NCBI RefSeq assembly: GCF_023073915.1 | Contig: NZ_JADPKK010000015.1 | Location: 1-64,000 of the forward strand | Direction of reading: 5' to 3' | Length of the DNA: 64,000 bases | DNA from: Bradyrhizobium sp. 149 | GTDB lineage: Bacteria > Pseudomonadota > Alphaproteobacteria > Rhizobiales > Xanthobacteraceae | Shown: positions 36,141 to 45,298 of the stretch, piece after piece | Layout: each line of letters begins with the position of its first letter | Position numbering within the stretch: position 1 is the first letter of the stretch | Notes under the pieces: generated by a model | Told to the model about the DNA's origin: nothing | What the model saw: the letters and a program-made list of their open reading frames with translations, nothing else | Database searches by the model: none | Program-made: the position numbers and the translations under genes

Positions 36141-36453
36141 AGGCGAAAATCTCCGTCAGCCATCACAAACCATCCTCGACTTCTTCAAGGTGTACGCGCC
36201 GGCCGAAGATGGCAACGACCCAGCATTATGCCCAGGTGGTTGCGAGCGCGTGCAACCTCCTACCTTCTGACCCGATATTTGCGAAGAACAGCGCTGCTGT
36301 AATATTCTCAAAGGGATACCGCATGTAAGGGCCGTCGAACTCCATGCCCCACCCCCGACCTCCCGCCCGACTGGTGGCAAGCAGGTCGAGGCGACTCAGC
36401 TCAGAGTCGGTGGGCCTTCACAATCACCTCGTGCTCAAACTCCCAGAAATCCA

Positions 36454-36600
36454 CTAGTTAGCTGCCTTCATGATTTTATCGGGCAGCCGCGCTTCTCGGG
36501 TGAAGACGTTTAGCTCGTTCATCAGCCTTTCCCAGAAACCAAATGCTTGGCTGAAAGCCAATTCTGCGTCCAGCGGTGATGTTTTTCGCGCGAAACGTCA
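36454..36600 (-). pseudogene. C-terminal gene fragment
   Basis: The minus strand reads DAELAFSQAFGFWERLMNEL then NVFTREARLPDKIMKAAN to a stop at 36454. Upstream, protein-like sequence continues in another frame (DALTLRRLAQADAGVLDVSR), suggesting one more frameshift. No start or family was found. Confidence 0.4.
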
Positions 36601-36790
36601 AGGACCCCAGCGTCCGCTTGCGCAAGGCGACGCAGGGTCAAAGCATCTTCCTCGAGCGGCGTGACGTCGTAACGCGAGCCGCGCAATTACCGATAAGGTA
36701 ATACTGCCGGTCCCGGGCCCGTCTTATGGGGCGACATTCGCACGACACACAACCGTAGGGAAAGGGTCGTGTCGATAATGGCAGGCGACA

Positions 36791-37443
36791 TTAGGTGGGC
36801 GCCTTGCCCGGCGGCAGCGTCAACGCGGCGGTATAGGAGCGGCCGCCGTCGAAGTCGAACTCGTAGAGGCGGACCCTGCCGAGCGCGTTCTGACGCTGGC
36901 CAAGAAAGAAGGTGAAGGCGTTCGGCGCCGCGACGAAGGTGACGTCGTTTCCGTCGGTATCGGCGAATCGGATCGCGTCCGTCGCCGCGTCGGGGAGCTC
37001 GAAAGCGTGGCGCCCGCACGTGACCGATTGCGCGCCGGAACCACGACGCGATCTCCGATCCGACTTGGCCCGTCCTCGTCGCCGAAACCGTCGAGATCCG
37101 ATCTGACCGCACCTAGCTCGCGGTAGCGATCGGCCTGACCCACGACGTCTCGAGGGGCGTAAGGAAATTTTGCGAAACGGTACTTCCGGAGGTCGGAAAA
37201 AATCTCGTCCTGAAACCGAGCTGCAGTCGGCCGACCAGAGCCGCAGGCCCGTGCTTCGCGTTCGAGCTCCACCTGGCGCCCGGACTTGATATTGACGACA
37301 GAGCCGGCGGCGAAGGCGAGCGTCGCGTGGGCGTCGAGCGCGAGCCTCAACTGCGACTGATCCTTCGGCAGCGAGGAGAAAGCCGCAATTCGGTGAACGC
37401 ATAACCACCGGCCGACCGAGCCGCTTCCGCTGCGCGTCGGCCA
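36791..37443 (-). pseudogene. Broken gene, at least two frameshifts
   Basis: Three protein-like blocks on the minus strand lie in different frames. The first begins ADAQRKRLGRPVVMRSPNC. The second has FSSLPKDQSQLRLALDAHAT and KYRFAKFPYAPRDVVGQADR. The third has HAFELPDAATDAIRFADTDG and ends SYTAALTLPPGKAPT at 36791. Joined they would give about 210 residues with no recognised domain. No intact start is clear. It belongs to the decayed zone beside tRNA-Pro. Confidence 0.5.
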
Positions 37444-37465
37444 AAGCCTTAGGGAACAGGTATTG

Positions 37466-38407
37466 TTATCTCGTGAAGTTCGGCTTTGGCATGGATAACT
37501 CGGTGAGGTAAGTACGAAACGATTCATCCAGCCGCGTCCTGGCCGCTGGCGCGACAGTGGCCAAGAAGTGCGCGCAGTATTGCAGCGTGTACTCCTGCAT
37601 GCCGATGACCAGCCTGATCGCAGGGATGTTTGTTGCCGGATTTCGCAGGAGGAAGGCTTGTTGCTCGATCGCATGCGACCATCGCGCTCGCAGCCAATGT
37701 GCGAGAAGGGGCGCCAATACCGTATTCAATGTTGAGCGCGCAATGAACTGGATCATATTCAGGGCTGCCACAAAGACGTCATCCGGCTGAAGGTCCGACG
37801 CTCGTGTTGCGACCTGATTGATCGCGCTTTCGACCGCTTCGTTCGCGGCCTTGGCTCCAGCGCACCTGCCATCACGCCCGCGAGCCGACTGAGATCGGGG
37901 GAATAGTGCTGTTCGGGAATCGCGGCATACAGCGCCTGCAAGGCTTGAGGCCTCCCCTGCAAGCTCGCGGCGATCCCGAAGCCGAATAGAGCGTTCGCAA
38001 GGAGCCTTTGCCCATTAGGATCTGCAAATTTTTCCGGCGGGGCGGGTTCGATTTCACCGTAGGTCGGATCGAGCGGTGAAAACTCTCTGAAGCTCTGGCC
38101 AAGACTCTGAATGTAGAAGAGACCTTCAACCCAGCTCGAAACGCAAGCCAAAAAGCGATGAGCGTCCGAGCCCTTGATCGATGCCTCGACCCGCGCCGCC
38201 CGAAGGTTGGTTTCCATAGAGGGAATAGCCCGGCCGCCAAGACGGCTTCCGCATCGAGCTAGCAATGGAAGACCCGACATCCCCGGCAAGCTCGGCTTCC
38301 GCAAGCAAGTACCATGCGATATCGATATGCCCGAGCGGCATTCGCAGCGTGCTCATTCGCGCCCAGTCAAAATAAGCTCGTAGGGAGGACCTGTGATGCT
38401 TGATCAT
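37466..38407 (-). pseudogene. Broken hypothetical gene, two frameshifts
   Basis: The reading starts MIKHHRSSLRAYFDWARMST at 38407, shifts near 38255 to continue CGSRLGGRAIPSMETNLRAA, and shifts again near 37860 to AKAANEAVESAINQVATRAS. It ends RTYLTELSMPKPNFTR at 37466. The restored product would be about 310 residues, mostly helical, soluble and without a recognised domain. Two single-base changes account for the breaks. It is the last recognisable gene before the tRNA-Pro attachment site, where an island integrase would often be found, but no recombinase motif is seen. Confidence 0.6.
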
Positions 38408-38614
38408 GTCCTAGGTGATTCCCCACCAGGGCCCATTTCCTCGCGTTCCCCGATCGTCATTTTCCCGGCTTACAGCGGCGTCGCGGATCAGCTTGATCTG
38501 CTCCTCGACGTCCCTGGCGTAAGCCTTGAGGTCGACGGGCATGGCTGCCGTGCCTCAAATCGTTGCGCATTTCATTGCGCCCGAAAAACATAGAAACTAT
38601 AAGTACTTGAAATA

Positions 38615-38668
38615 ATGGTCGGAGTGGCAGGATTCGAACCTGCGACCCCTGCGTCCCGAACGCAGTGC
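38615..38668 (-). repeat. Right copy of the 54-bp island attachment repeat
   Basis: These bases are identical to 5287-5340, in direct orientation. They cover the 3' part of tRNA-Pro (anticodon loop to CCA) plus 2 bp beyond it. Here the tRNA is complete, so this end keeps the functional gene, and the island lies on its 3' side. Confidence 0.88.
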
Positions 38669-38693
38669 TCTACCGGGCTGAGCCACACTCCGA
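38617..38693 (-). tRNA. tRNA-Pro (CGG)
   Basis: The 77-nt gene on the minus strand starts CGGAGTGTGGCTCAG and ends CACTCCGACCA with encoded CCA. The anticodon stem CTGCG/CGCAG encloses TTCGGGA, giving anticodon CGG (proline). The T arm GCAGGTTCGAATCCTGC and acceptor pairing (CGGAGTG with CACTCCG) are complete. It reads CCG codons, which are frequent in this genome. Its 3' end is the insertion site of the island to the left. Confidence 0.95.
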
Positions 38694-38760
38694 CAAGAGG
38701 CCGGCTTATAGCGTCGGGTTTGGCGCACCGCAAGCGGCCGAGCTGAGGAATCTTATCCCT

Positions 38761-39750
38761 GTGAAAACGGGTCTTGAAACGGTGATTTTACCGGCCGGCG
38801 AGGCCGGCGCCGAAGCTGCCGCCCGGACACTGGCCGCCGGCGGGCTGGTCGCGTTCCCGACCGAAACGGTCTACGGGCTGGGGGCGGACGCCGGAAATGC
38901 CAGCGCGATCGCCCATCTTTACGCCGCCAAGCGGCGCCCGGCCTTCAACCCGCTGATCGCGCATGTCGCCGATCTCGCTGCCGCGCGGAGGATCGGCCGA
39001 TTCGACGCCTGCGCCTTGCGCCTTGCGGAGGCGTTCTGGCCGGGGCCGCTGACGCTGGTGGTGCCGAAGACGGAAAACTGCCCGGTGGCGGAGCTTGCCA
39101 CCGCGGGGCTCGATACGGTCGCGATCCGCATTCCCGCCCATCCGGTGGCGCAGGCGATCCTGCGCGTCTTTGACGGGGCGGTGGTGGCGCCGTCCGCCAA
39201 CATCTCCGGCCACGTCTCGCCGACGCTGGCCGCCCATGTCGAAAGCGACCTTGCGGGGCGGATCGACCTGATCGTGGACGGCGGGCCGGTTACGGTCGGC
39301 GTCGAATCGACCATCATCGGCTGCTTTGCGGCGCCGATGCTGCTGCGGCCCGGCGGACTGTCACGCGAGCGGATCGAAGCCGTGCTCGGCACACCGCTGG
39401 CACGACTGCCCGCGGAGGCCGACAGCGACGACCGCCAGCCGCTGGCCCCGGGCATGCTCGCCTCGCATTACGCACCGCGTGCCAATGTGCGGCTCGACGC
39501 GCGCGACGTGGCGCCGGGCGAAGCGCTGCTGGCGTTCGGACCCGCGCGCCTGCCTGGCCTGGAGGCCGCCGCCGCCGTCATGAATTTGTCGCCCACCGGT
39601 GATCTCGATGAAGCCGCCGCCAATCTGTTCGGCTATCTTCGCGCCCTCGATGCCAAAGCACCGCGGGCGATCGCCGTGATGGCGATCCCCGAAGACGATT
39701 TGGGCGAAGCGATCAATGACCGGCTACGCCGGGCGGCCGTGGCGCGATAA
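38761..39750 (+). CDS. tsaC: L-threonylcarbamoyladenylate synthase (Sua5 type)
   Basis: This 329-residue enzyme makes threonylcarbamoyl-AMP from threonine, bicarbonate and ATP for the t6A37 modification of ANN-reading tRNAs. The YrdC domain (about residues 10-200) shows GGLVAFPTETVYGLGADA, KRRPAFNPLI, VAIRIPAHPVAQAIL and PSANISGHVSPT. The extra C-terminal Sua5 domain (about 240-329) with APGMLASHYAPRA is present, so it is the long form. The start is a GTG preceded by GAGGAATCTTATCCCT. The gene begins 68 bp after the tRNA-Pro gene on the other strand and is the first intact core gene after the island. Confidence 0.93.
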   Translation: MKTGLETVILPAGEAGAEAAARTLAAGGLVAFPTETVYGLGADAGNASAIAHLYAAKRRPAFNPLIAHVADLAAARRIGRFDACALRLAEAFWPGPLTLVVPKTENCPVAELATAGLDTVAIRIPAHPVAQAILRVFDGAVVAPSANISGHVSPTLAAHVESDLAGRIDLIVDGGPVTVGVESTIIGCFAAPMLLRPGGLSRERIEAVLGTPLARLPAEADSDDRQPLAPGMLASHYAPRANVRLDARDVAPGEALLAFGPARLPGLEAAAAVMNLSPTGDLDEAAANLFGYLRALDAKAPRAIAVMAIPEDDLGEAINDRLRRAAVAR

Positions 39751-39772
39751 GAGCGAAGCAAGAGACAAGACC

Positions 39773-41200
39773 ATGAACATCAATCATTCCGCCACGCCTC
39801 CGCTTGCGCCCGAGCTGATCGAACAATTTCGCAAGATCGTCGGCGAGAGGCACGCGATCACCGACGCGGCCGATATCGAGGCTTACGTCACCGAGGAGCG
39901 CAATTTGTTCCACGGCCGCTCGCCGCTGGTGCTGCGCCCGGGTTCGACCGCGGAGGTCGCCGCGATCTGCAAGCTCGCCTCCGAGCACAGGATCGCGCTG
40001 GTGCCGCAGGGCGGCAACACCGGGCTCGTCGGCGGGCAGACGCCGCACAATGGCGAGATGGTGGTATCGCTGCGGCGGCTCGACAAGATCCGCGAGGTCG
40101 ATACTGCGTCGAACACCATGACCTGCGAGGCCGGCGTGGTGCTGCAGATCGCACAGCAGAAGGCCGCCGAAGTGGACCGGCTATTTCCGCTGTCGCTGGG
40201 CGCGGAAGGGAGCTGCACCATCGGCGGCAATCTGTCGACCAATGCCGGCGGCACGGCCGCGCTCGCCTATGGCGTAGCCCGCGAGATGGCGCTGGGGCTC
40301 GAGGTGGTGCTGGCGGACGGACGCGTGCTCGGGGCGCTCTCGAAGCTGAAGAAGGACAACACCGGCTACAATTTGCATAACCTCTTCATCGGCGCCGAAG
40401 GCACGCTCGGCATCATCACGGCCGCGACGCTGAAACTGTTTCCGAAGCCGCGGGCGATCGAGACCGCCTTCGTCGGGCTGAAGTCGCCGGATGCCGCCTT
40501 GAGGCTGCTCACGATCGCACAAAGCGAGGCCGCCAATGCGCTGACGAGTTTTGAGCTGCTCTCGGAGATGGCGGTCGATTTCTCGATCCGCCACGGCATC
40601 GACGTCCGCGACCCGCTTGCGCAAAAGCATGCCTGGTACGTGCTGATGGAACTGTCTTCACCGGGCGACGACGCCCGCACGCCGCTGGAAACGATCCTCG
40701 GCCGCGCCATGGAGGACGAGATCGTCGACGACGCCGTGATCGCGGCCAATCTCACCCAGCGCGCCGGCTTCTGGAAGCTGCGCGATGAGATGTCGTCGGC
40801 GCAGAAGCCGGAGGGCGGCTCGATCAAGCACGACATCTCAGTGCCTGTCGCCACCGTGCCCGCCTTCATCACGGAAGCCAATGCCGCCGTGGTGAAACTG
40901 ATTCCGGGCGCACGACCGGTGCCGTTCGGTCATCTCGGCGACGGCAACCTGCACTACAATGTCAGCCAGCCGATCGGCGCCAACACCGCGGACTACCTGG
41001 CGCGCTGGCACGAGATGAACGCGGTGGTGTTCGCGATCGTGCTGCGCATGGGCGGCTCGATCTCGGCCGAGCACGGCATCGGCGTGCTCAAGCGCGACGA
41101 GCTGCCCGATGTGAAGGACAAGACCGCAATCGAACTGATGCGACAGCTCAAGGCGATGCTCGATCCGCTTGGAATCATGAACCCGGGAAAAGTGCTGTGA
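39773..41200 (+). CDS. FAD-linked 2-hydroxy-acid dehydrogenase, GlcD-like
   Basis: This 475-residue protein has a PCMH-type FAD-binding domain (about residues 40-220) with PQGGNTGLVGGQTP and GNLSTNAGGTAALAYGVARE. The FAD-oxidase C-terminal domain follows, with FGHLGDGNLHYNV and ISAEHGIGVLKRDEL near the end. The family includes glycolate oxidase subunit GlcD, D-lactate and D-2-hydroxyglutarate dehydrogenases. No partner subunits (GlcE/F) lie nearby, so a stand-alone D-2-hydroxy-acid dehydrogenase is more likely. It is downstream of tsaC and overlaps the GNAT gene by 4 bp. Confidence 0.9.
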   Translation: MNINHSATPPLAPELIEQFRKIVGERHAITDAADIEAYVTEERNLFHGRSPLVLRPGSTAEVAAICKLASEHRIALVPQGGNTGLVGGQTPHNGEMVVSLRRLDKIREVDTASNTMTCEAGVVLQIAQQKAAEVDRLFPLSLGAEGSCTIGGNLSTNAGGTAALAYGVAREMALGLEVVLADGRVLGALSKLKKDNTGYNLHNLFIGAEGTLGIITAATLKLFPKPRAIETAFVGLKSPDAALRLLTIAQSEAANALTSFELLSEMAVDFSIRHGIDVRDPLAQKHAWYVLMELSSPGDDARTPLETILGRAMEDEIVDDAVIAANLTQRAGFWKLRDEMSSAQKPEGGSIKHDISVPVATVPAFITEANAAVVKLIPGARPVPFGHLGDGNLHYNVSQPIGANTADYLARWHEMNAVVFAIVLRMGGSISAEHGIGVLKRDELPDVKDKTAIELMRQLKAMLDPLGIMNPGKVL

Positions 41201-41640
41201 GTGCGCTCAAGATCGATGCGATCACCGACGCCGATGTCGAGCCTGTGGTCGCGCTGTGGCAGCGCTGCGACCTGACGCGGCCGTGGAACGATCCGCATGC
41301 CGACATCGCGCTGGCACGGCGGCGCGATAATTCCACCATCCTGCTCGGCCGAGACGGCGGCGCCCTCGTCGCCACCGTCATGGTCGGCCATGACGGCCAT
41401 CGCGGCTGGGTCTATTACGTCGCCGTGGATCCTGATGGCCGCAAGCGCGGCCATGGCCGGGTGATCATGGCCGCCGCCGAGGACTGGCTGCGCGCGGCTG
41501 GAATTCTGAAGCTCCAGCTGCTGGTCCGCCGTGGGAACGCGCAGGCCAATGCGTTCTATCAGTCGCTGGGTTTCGAGGAATCGACCTCGGTGATGTTCCA
41601 GAAATGGCTCGATGGTCGCGAGACCACGCCTAGCAATTGA
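41197..41640 (+). CDS. GNAT-family acetyltransferase
   Basis: The product has 147 residues and starts at a GTG that overlaps the preceding stop (GTGA). The acetyl-CoA-binding motif region is clear (VYYVAVDPDGRKRGHGRVIM, about residues 71-90). LQLLVRRGNAQANAFYQSLG follows, the usual NAxxFYxxxGF pattern. It resembles the YpeA subgroup. Its substrate is unknown. Tight coupling to the upstream FAD enzyme suggests co-expression but not a shared pathway. Confidence 0.88.
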   Translation: MSALKIDAITDADVEPVVALWQRCDLTRPWNDPHADIALARRRDNSTILLGRDGGALVATVMVGHDGHRGWVYYVAVDPDGRKRGHGRVIMAAAEDWLRAAGILKLQLLVRRGNAQANAFYQSLGFEESTSVMFQKWLDGRETTPSN

Positions 41641-41649
41641 GATCGAGCC

Positions 41650-42231
41650 ATGACAATTTCCGATCGCGTCCGCATCAAGGACGTCCGCGTGCTCTCGGAC
41701 AACTGGACCATCCTGAAGAACACCACGTTCGAGTACCGGCGCGCCAATGGCGAATGGCAGACGCAGCACCGCGAGACCTATGAGCGCGACAACGCCGCGG
41801 CCGTGCTGCCGTATAATCTCGCACGGCGCACGGTGATCCTGGTGAAGCAATTCCGCCTGCCGGCGTTCATTCGCGGCTACGACGATCTCCTGATCGAAGC
41901 GGCCGCCGGCGTGCTGGACGACGCCTCGCCCGAAACGCGCATCCGCGCCGAAGCCGAGGAAGAAACCGGCTATCGCCTGCACCACGTCGGGAAAGTGTTC
42001 GAGGCGTTCATGAGCCCCGGCGCCATCACCGAGAAGCTGCATTTCTTCGTTGCCGAATACGAGCCGGAGATGCGGGTCAGCGACGGCGGCGGTCTCGAAC
42101 ACGAGGGCGAGGACATCGAGGTGCTTGAGCTCGGCATCGAGGAGGCGCTGGCGATGATCACCGACGGCCGCATCATCGATGCCAAGGCGATCATGCTGCT
42201 GCAATACGCGGCGCTGCATCTGTTCCGGTGA
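41650..42231 (+). CDS. NUDIX hydrolase (NudK/ADP-sugar type)
   Basis: This 193-residue protein has the NUDIX box region at about residues 78-100 (AAGVLDDASPETRIRAEAEE with EETGYR), with the helix glutamates in place. The N-terminal beta domain (LSDNWTILKNTTFEYRRANG) matches the GDP-mannose/ADP-ribose pyrophosphatase group. AFMSPGAITEKLHFFVAEYE is another feature of that group. It probably hydrolyses nucleoside-diphosphate sugars. It lies 9 bp after the GNAT gene on the same strand. Confidence 0.88.
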   Translation: MTISDRVRIKDVRVLSDNWTILKNTTFEYRRANGEWQTQHRETYERDNAAAVLPYNLARRTVILVKQFRLPAFIRGYDDLLIEAAAGVLDDASPETRIRAEAEEETGYRLHHVGKVFEAFMSPGAITEKLHFFVAEYEPEMRVSDGGGLEHEGEDIEVLELGIEEALAMITDGRIIDAKAIMLLQYAALHLFR

Positions 42232-42301
42232 GCTTGCCTGCCCTTGAGCTCACCTCCGACTATCTCTAGTCTGTTGCCAACAAGAACCAGGAGACGCGCC
42301 C

Positions 42302-43231
42302 ATGTCCGCTTCGCGCGACGACGAATTCGGCTTTGCTCCCGACTATGACGCCCCCGTCCCCTATATGCAGCGCACGCGGGACTACTACGCCGCGATTGGC
42401 TACACCACGGCGTATCGCTGGGCCCACTACACCGAGGCGCCGTTCCAGCCGCTGAAGAAGCCGCTGTCGCAGTCGCGCGTGACGATCATCACGACGGCCG
42501 CGCCATACGATCCCGCCAAGGGCGACCAGGGGCCGGGCGCGGCGTATAATGGCGGCGCGAAATTCTACCAGGTCTATGACGGCGACACCTCGAAGCCGCA
42601 CGATCTTCGCATCTCCCATATTGGCTACGATCGCAAGCACACCTCGGCGACCGACAACGGCACCTGGTTTCCGCTGCCGCAGCTCTTGAAGACGAGCGCC
42701 GCCGGGCGCATCGGCGAGGTCGCCCCGCGCTTCTTCGGCGCGCCGACCAACCGCAGCCATCGCGTCACCCTCGACACCCACGCGCCGGAAATATTGGCGC
42801 GGGCCGTCGCGGACAAGGTCGATGTCGCCGTGCTGGTGCCGAACTGCCCGGTCTGCCACCAGACCACCGCGCTGGTGGCGCGGCATCTCGAGGCAGGCGG
42901 CATTCCGACCGTGATCATGGGCTGCGCCAAGGACATCATCGAGCACGCCGCCGTGCCGCGCTTCCTGTTCTCGGATTTCCCGCTCGGCAACTCCGCCGGC
43001 AAGCCGCACGACGTCGCCTCGCAGGCGCAGACGCTCGAGCTGGCGCTCAAGCTGCTGGAGACCGCGAGCGGCCCGCAGACCACGATGCAGTCGCCGCTGC
43101 GCTGGAGCGAGGACGCCTCCTGGAAGCTCGACTACAATAACGTCGCGCAGCTCTCGCCTGAAGAGCTGGCGCGCCGCCGTGCCGAATTCGACAAGCAGAA
43201 GGAGATCGCGCGCGGCAATCGCGCCGCCTGA
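42302..43231 (+). CDS. Glycine/sarcosine/betaine reductase B-like protein (Cys form)
   Basis: This 309-residue protein resembles the selenoprotein B component of glycine/betaine/proline reductases in its middle part. It has RISHIGYDRKHTSATDNGTW, VLVPNCPVCHQTTALVARHL and AVPRFLFSDFPLGNSAGKPH (about residues 225-245), the last matching the conserved PLGNP-type segment. No in-frame TGA is present; the redox candidates are the cysteines of NCPVC. Clostridial reductases use selenocysteine and anaerobic metabolism, so the role in this likely aerobic organism is unclear. A CoA-transferase gene follows 35 bp later. Confidence 0.7.
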   Translation: MSASRDDEFGFAPDYDAPVPYMQRTRDYYAAIGYTTAYRWAHYTEAPFQPLKKPLSQSRVTIITTAAPYDPAKGDQGPGAAYNGGAKFYQVYDGDTSKPHDLRISHIGYDRKHTSATDNGTWFPLPQLLKTSAAGRIGEVAPRFFGAPTNRSHRVTLDTHAPEILARAVADKVDVAVLVPNCPVCHQTTALVARHLEAGGIPTVIMGCAKDIIEHAAVPRFLFSDFPLGNSAGKPHDVASQAQTLELALKLLETASGPQTTMQSPLRWSEDASWKLDYNNVAQLSPEELARRRAEFDKQKEIARGNRAA

Positions 43232-43266
43232 CGTCCTCCGACAACCAAAACAAAAGGGAGAGCGAC

Positions 43267-44460
43267 GTGACGCGACCGTTCGAGGGCGTGAAGATCCTGG
43301 ACTTCACGCAAGTGCTGGCAGGCCCCTATGCGAGCTATCAGCTCGCGCTCTTGGGCGCCGACGTCATCAAGGTCGAGCGGCGCGAGGGCGAGGACATGCG
43401 CCGCACGCCGCTGTCGCGCGAATGGGCGGAGCGCGGGCTCGCGCCGGCGTTCCAGGCCATCAACGGCAACAAGCGCAGCCTGACGCTCGATCTGCAGAAG
43501 CCCGACGCAATCGCGATCGTGAAGAAGCTCGCCGCACAAGTCGACGTCGTCATGGAGAATTTCCGGCCCGGCGTGATGGACAAGCTCGGCATCGGCTATG
43601 AGGCGCTGTCCGCGATCAACCCGAAGCTGATCTACTGCGCGGTATCAGGCTTCGGCCAGACCGGCCCGGATCGACTGCGGCCTGGCTATGACGGCAAGAT
43701 GCAGGCGCTGTCCGGCATCATGGCCATCACGGGCCATCCCGAAACGGGGCCGACCCGCGCCGGCTTTGCGGTGTGCGACGTGCTGTCGGGCGCGACCGCT
43801 GCGTTTGGCGTGTCGAGCGCGCTGTATCAGCGCGACCGCACCGGCAAGGGCCAGCTCATCGACGTCTCCATGCTCGAGGCGACGATGGCGTTTCTGTCGG
43901 GGCAGATCGCGGACTGGTCGGTCGCCGGCCATCGCCAGCAGCTGTCGGGCAATCAGGCCGTCAGCCGCAGAACCACCGCGAATCTGTTCAAATGCGGCGA
44001 CGGTCACATCCTGCTCGCCGTCAATAACGAAAAGCAGTACCGCGCGCTGATGGCCGCGCTCGGCCGCGAGGACACCCTGAGCGATCCGCGCTTTGCCGAC
44101 TGGTTTTCGCGCAACGAGAACGAGCCGGCGCTGCGCGCCATCATCGAAGAGGCGCTCGCGGCGAGGCCGGCGCGCGAATGGGAGGCGATTTTGGAAGATG
44201 CCGGCGCGCCCTGCGCCAGCATCTGGAAAGTCGAGGAAGTCATTGATCATCCGCAGATCAAGGCGCGCGGCGCGATCCAGGAGCTCGACACGCCCTATGG
44301 GCGCCTGCGCTTCGCCGGCAGCGGATTCAAGCTCGCGCATGGCGGCGGCAGGCTGGACCGGATGGCGCCGGAATTGGGTGCGGACACGGATGCGGTCTTG
44401 GGCGAGCTGGGGTTTGATGCAGCAGAGATTGCGGGGCTGCGGGCGAAAGAGATTGTGTGA
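43267..44460 (+). CDS. CaiB/BaiF-family CoA transferase
   Basis: This 397-residue class III CoA transferase begins with PFEGVKILDFTQVLAGPYAS and LGADVIKVERREGEDMRR. It contains the family's GQLIDVSMLEA segment with the expected catalytic Asp (about residue 200 in this numbering). RRTTANLFKCGDGHILLAVN and VIDHPQIKARG complete the signature. It transfers CoA between an acyl-CoA and a free acid; family substrates include carnitine, formate/oxalate and mesaconate, and none can be chosen here. It is preceded by a ribosome-binding GGGAG and by the reductase-B-like gene. Confidence 0.92.
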   Translation: MTRPFEGVKILDFTQVLAGPYASYQLALLGADVIKVERREGEDMRRTPLSREWAERGLAPAFQAINGNKRSLTLDLQKPDAIAIVKKLAAQVDVVMENFRPGVMDKLGIGYEALSAINPKLIYCAVSGFGQTGPDRLRPGYDGKMQALSGIMAITGHPETGPTRAGFAVCDVLSGATAAFGVSSALYQRDRTGKGQLIDVSMLEATMAFLSGQIADWSVAGHRQQLSGNQAVSRRTTANLFKCGDGHILLAVNNEKQYRALMAALGREDTLSDPRFADWFSRNENEPALRAIIEEALAARPAREWEAILEDAGAPCASIWKVEEVIDHPQIKARGAIQELDTPYGRLRFAGSGFKLAHGGGRLDRMAPELGADTDAVLGELGFDAAEIAGLRAKEIV

Positions 44461-44473
44461 AGGGCGGCGCCGC

Positions 44474-45235
44474 TTAAAACAACGACCCCTGCCCGTCGTC
44501 TGATGACGCAGCAACCTTCCGCACCGCCCGCTTCGGCTTCGCAGCCTCTATTTCCGCCTCGATCTCCTCCGCGCTGATCGGAAGGAGCAACTGGTCGTCG
44601 TCATTGGCGACGCGGTTGACGCGATTGGAGACCGGGTGCCAGGCGAATTCGCCGATGCGCGGGGCGGTCATCAGCGGCAACACGGCATCGAATTCATCGC
44701 TGCGGCTATCGAGCCAGCGCTCGAAATCGCGCGGGTTGATGGTGACGGGCACGCGATCATGCAGCGTGGCGAGATCCTCGCTCGCCCCCGCCGTGACGAT
44801 TGCGACCGTGTCGAGTTCCTCGCCGTTCGGCCCGACCCAGGTCTCGAACAATGCGGCAAAGCCGAGCGGCGCCCCGTCGGCGCGATGGATGAAGAACGGC
44901 TGCTTGTGGCCGTCGATCGATTTCCATTCATAATAACCGTCCGCCGGGATCAGGCCGCGCCGGCGGCGAATCGCGTTCTTGAAGGCGGGCTTTTCCAGCG
45001 CCGTCTCAGAACGGGCATTGATCAGGAGCGTAAATCCCCGGGGATCTTTGACCCAGCCCGGCAACAGGCCCCAGCGCATCAGGCGGAAATGCCGCGCGCC
45101 GTTCTCGGCCAGCACGACCGGAATCGGTTGCGTCGGGGCCACGTTGAACCGGGGCGGGAAGTTCGGCTGGTCGATGTAGCCGAATAGTTGCCGCAAAGCC
45201 GCGGGGGCCGAAGTTATGACGAAGCGTCCACACAT
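44474..45235 (-). CDS. SOS-associated peptidase / HMCES (YedK)
   Basis: This 253-residue protein starts MCGRF, with Cys2, exposed after Met removal, as the residue that crosslinks to abasic sites in single-stranded DNA. Other family features are FNVAPTQPIPVV (about 29-40, with the active-site Asn), INARSETALEKPAFKNAIRR, GYYEWKSI and HDRVPVTINP with the active-site His. It protects abasic sites at replication forks and resolves the crosslink. The C-terminus is a short Lys/Arg-rich tail. It is convergent with the CoA-transferase gene. Confidence 0.93.
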   Translation of the reverse strand: MCGRFVITSAPAALRQLFGYIDQPNFPPRFNVAPTQPIPVVLAENGARHFRLMRWGLLPGWVKDPRGFTLLINARSETALEKPAFKNAIRRRRGLIPADGYYEWKSIDGHKQPFFIHRADGAPLGFAALFETWVGPNGEELDTVAIVTAGASEDLATLHDRVPVTINPRDFERWLDSRSDEFDAVLPLMTAPRIGEFAWHPVSNRVNRVANDDDQLLLPISAEEIEAEIEAAKPKRAVRKVAASSDDGQGSLF

Positions 45236-45298
45236 CCTAGGGCGTCCATATAGGGTCCGTTCAGGTCCTTTTAACTCCGAACGTTAACACTGCGGCAG

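Noticed and set aside
42302..43231. Selenocysteine in the reductase-B-like protein
   Set aside because: The frame has no internal TGA, and the candidate redox residues are encoded as ordinary cysteine codons.
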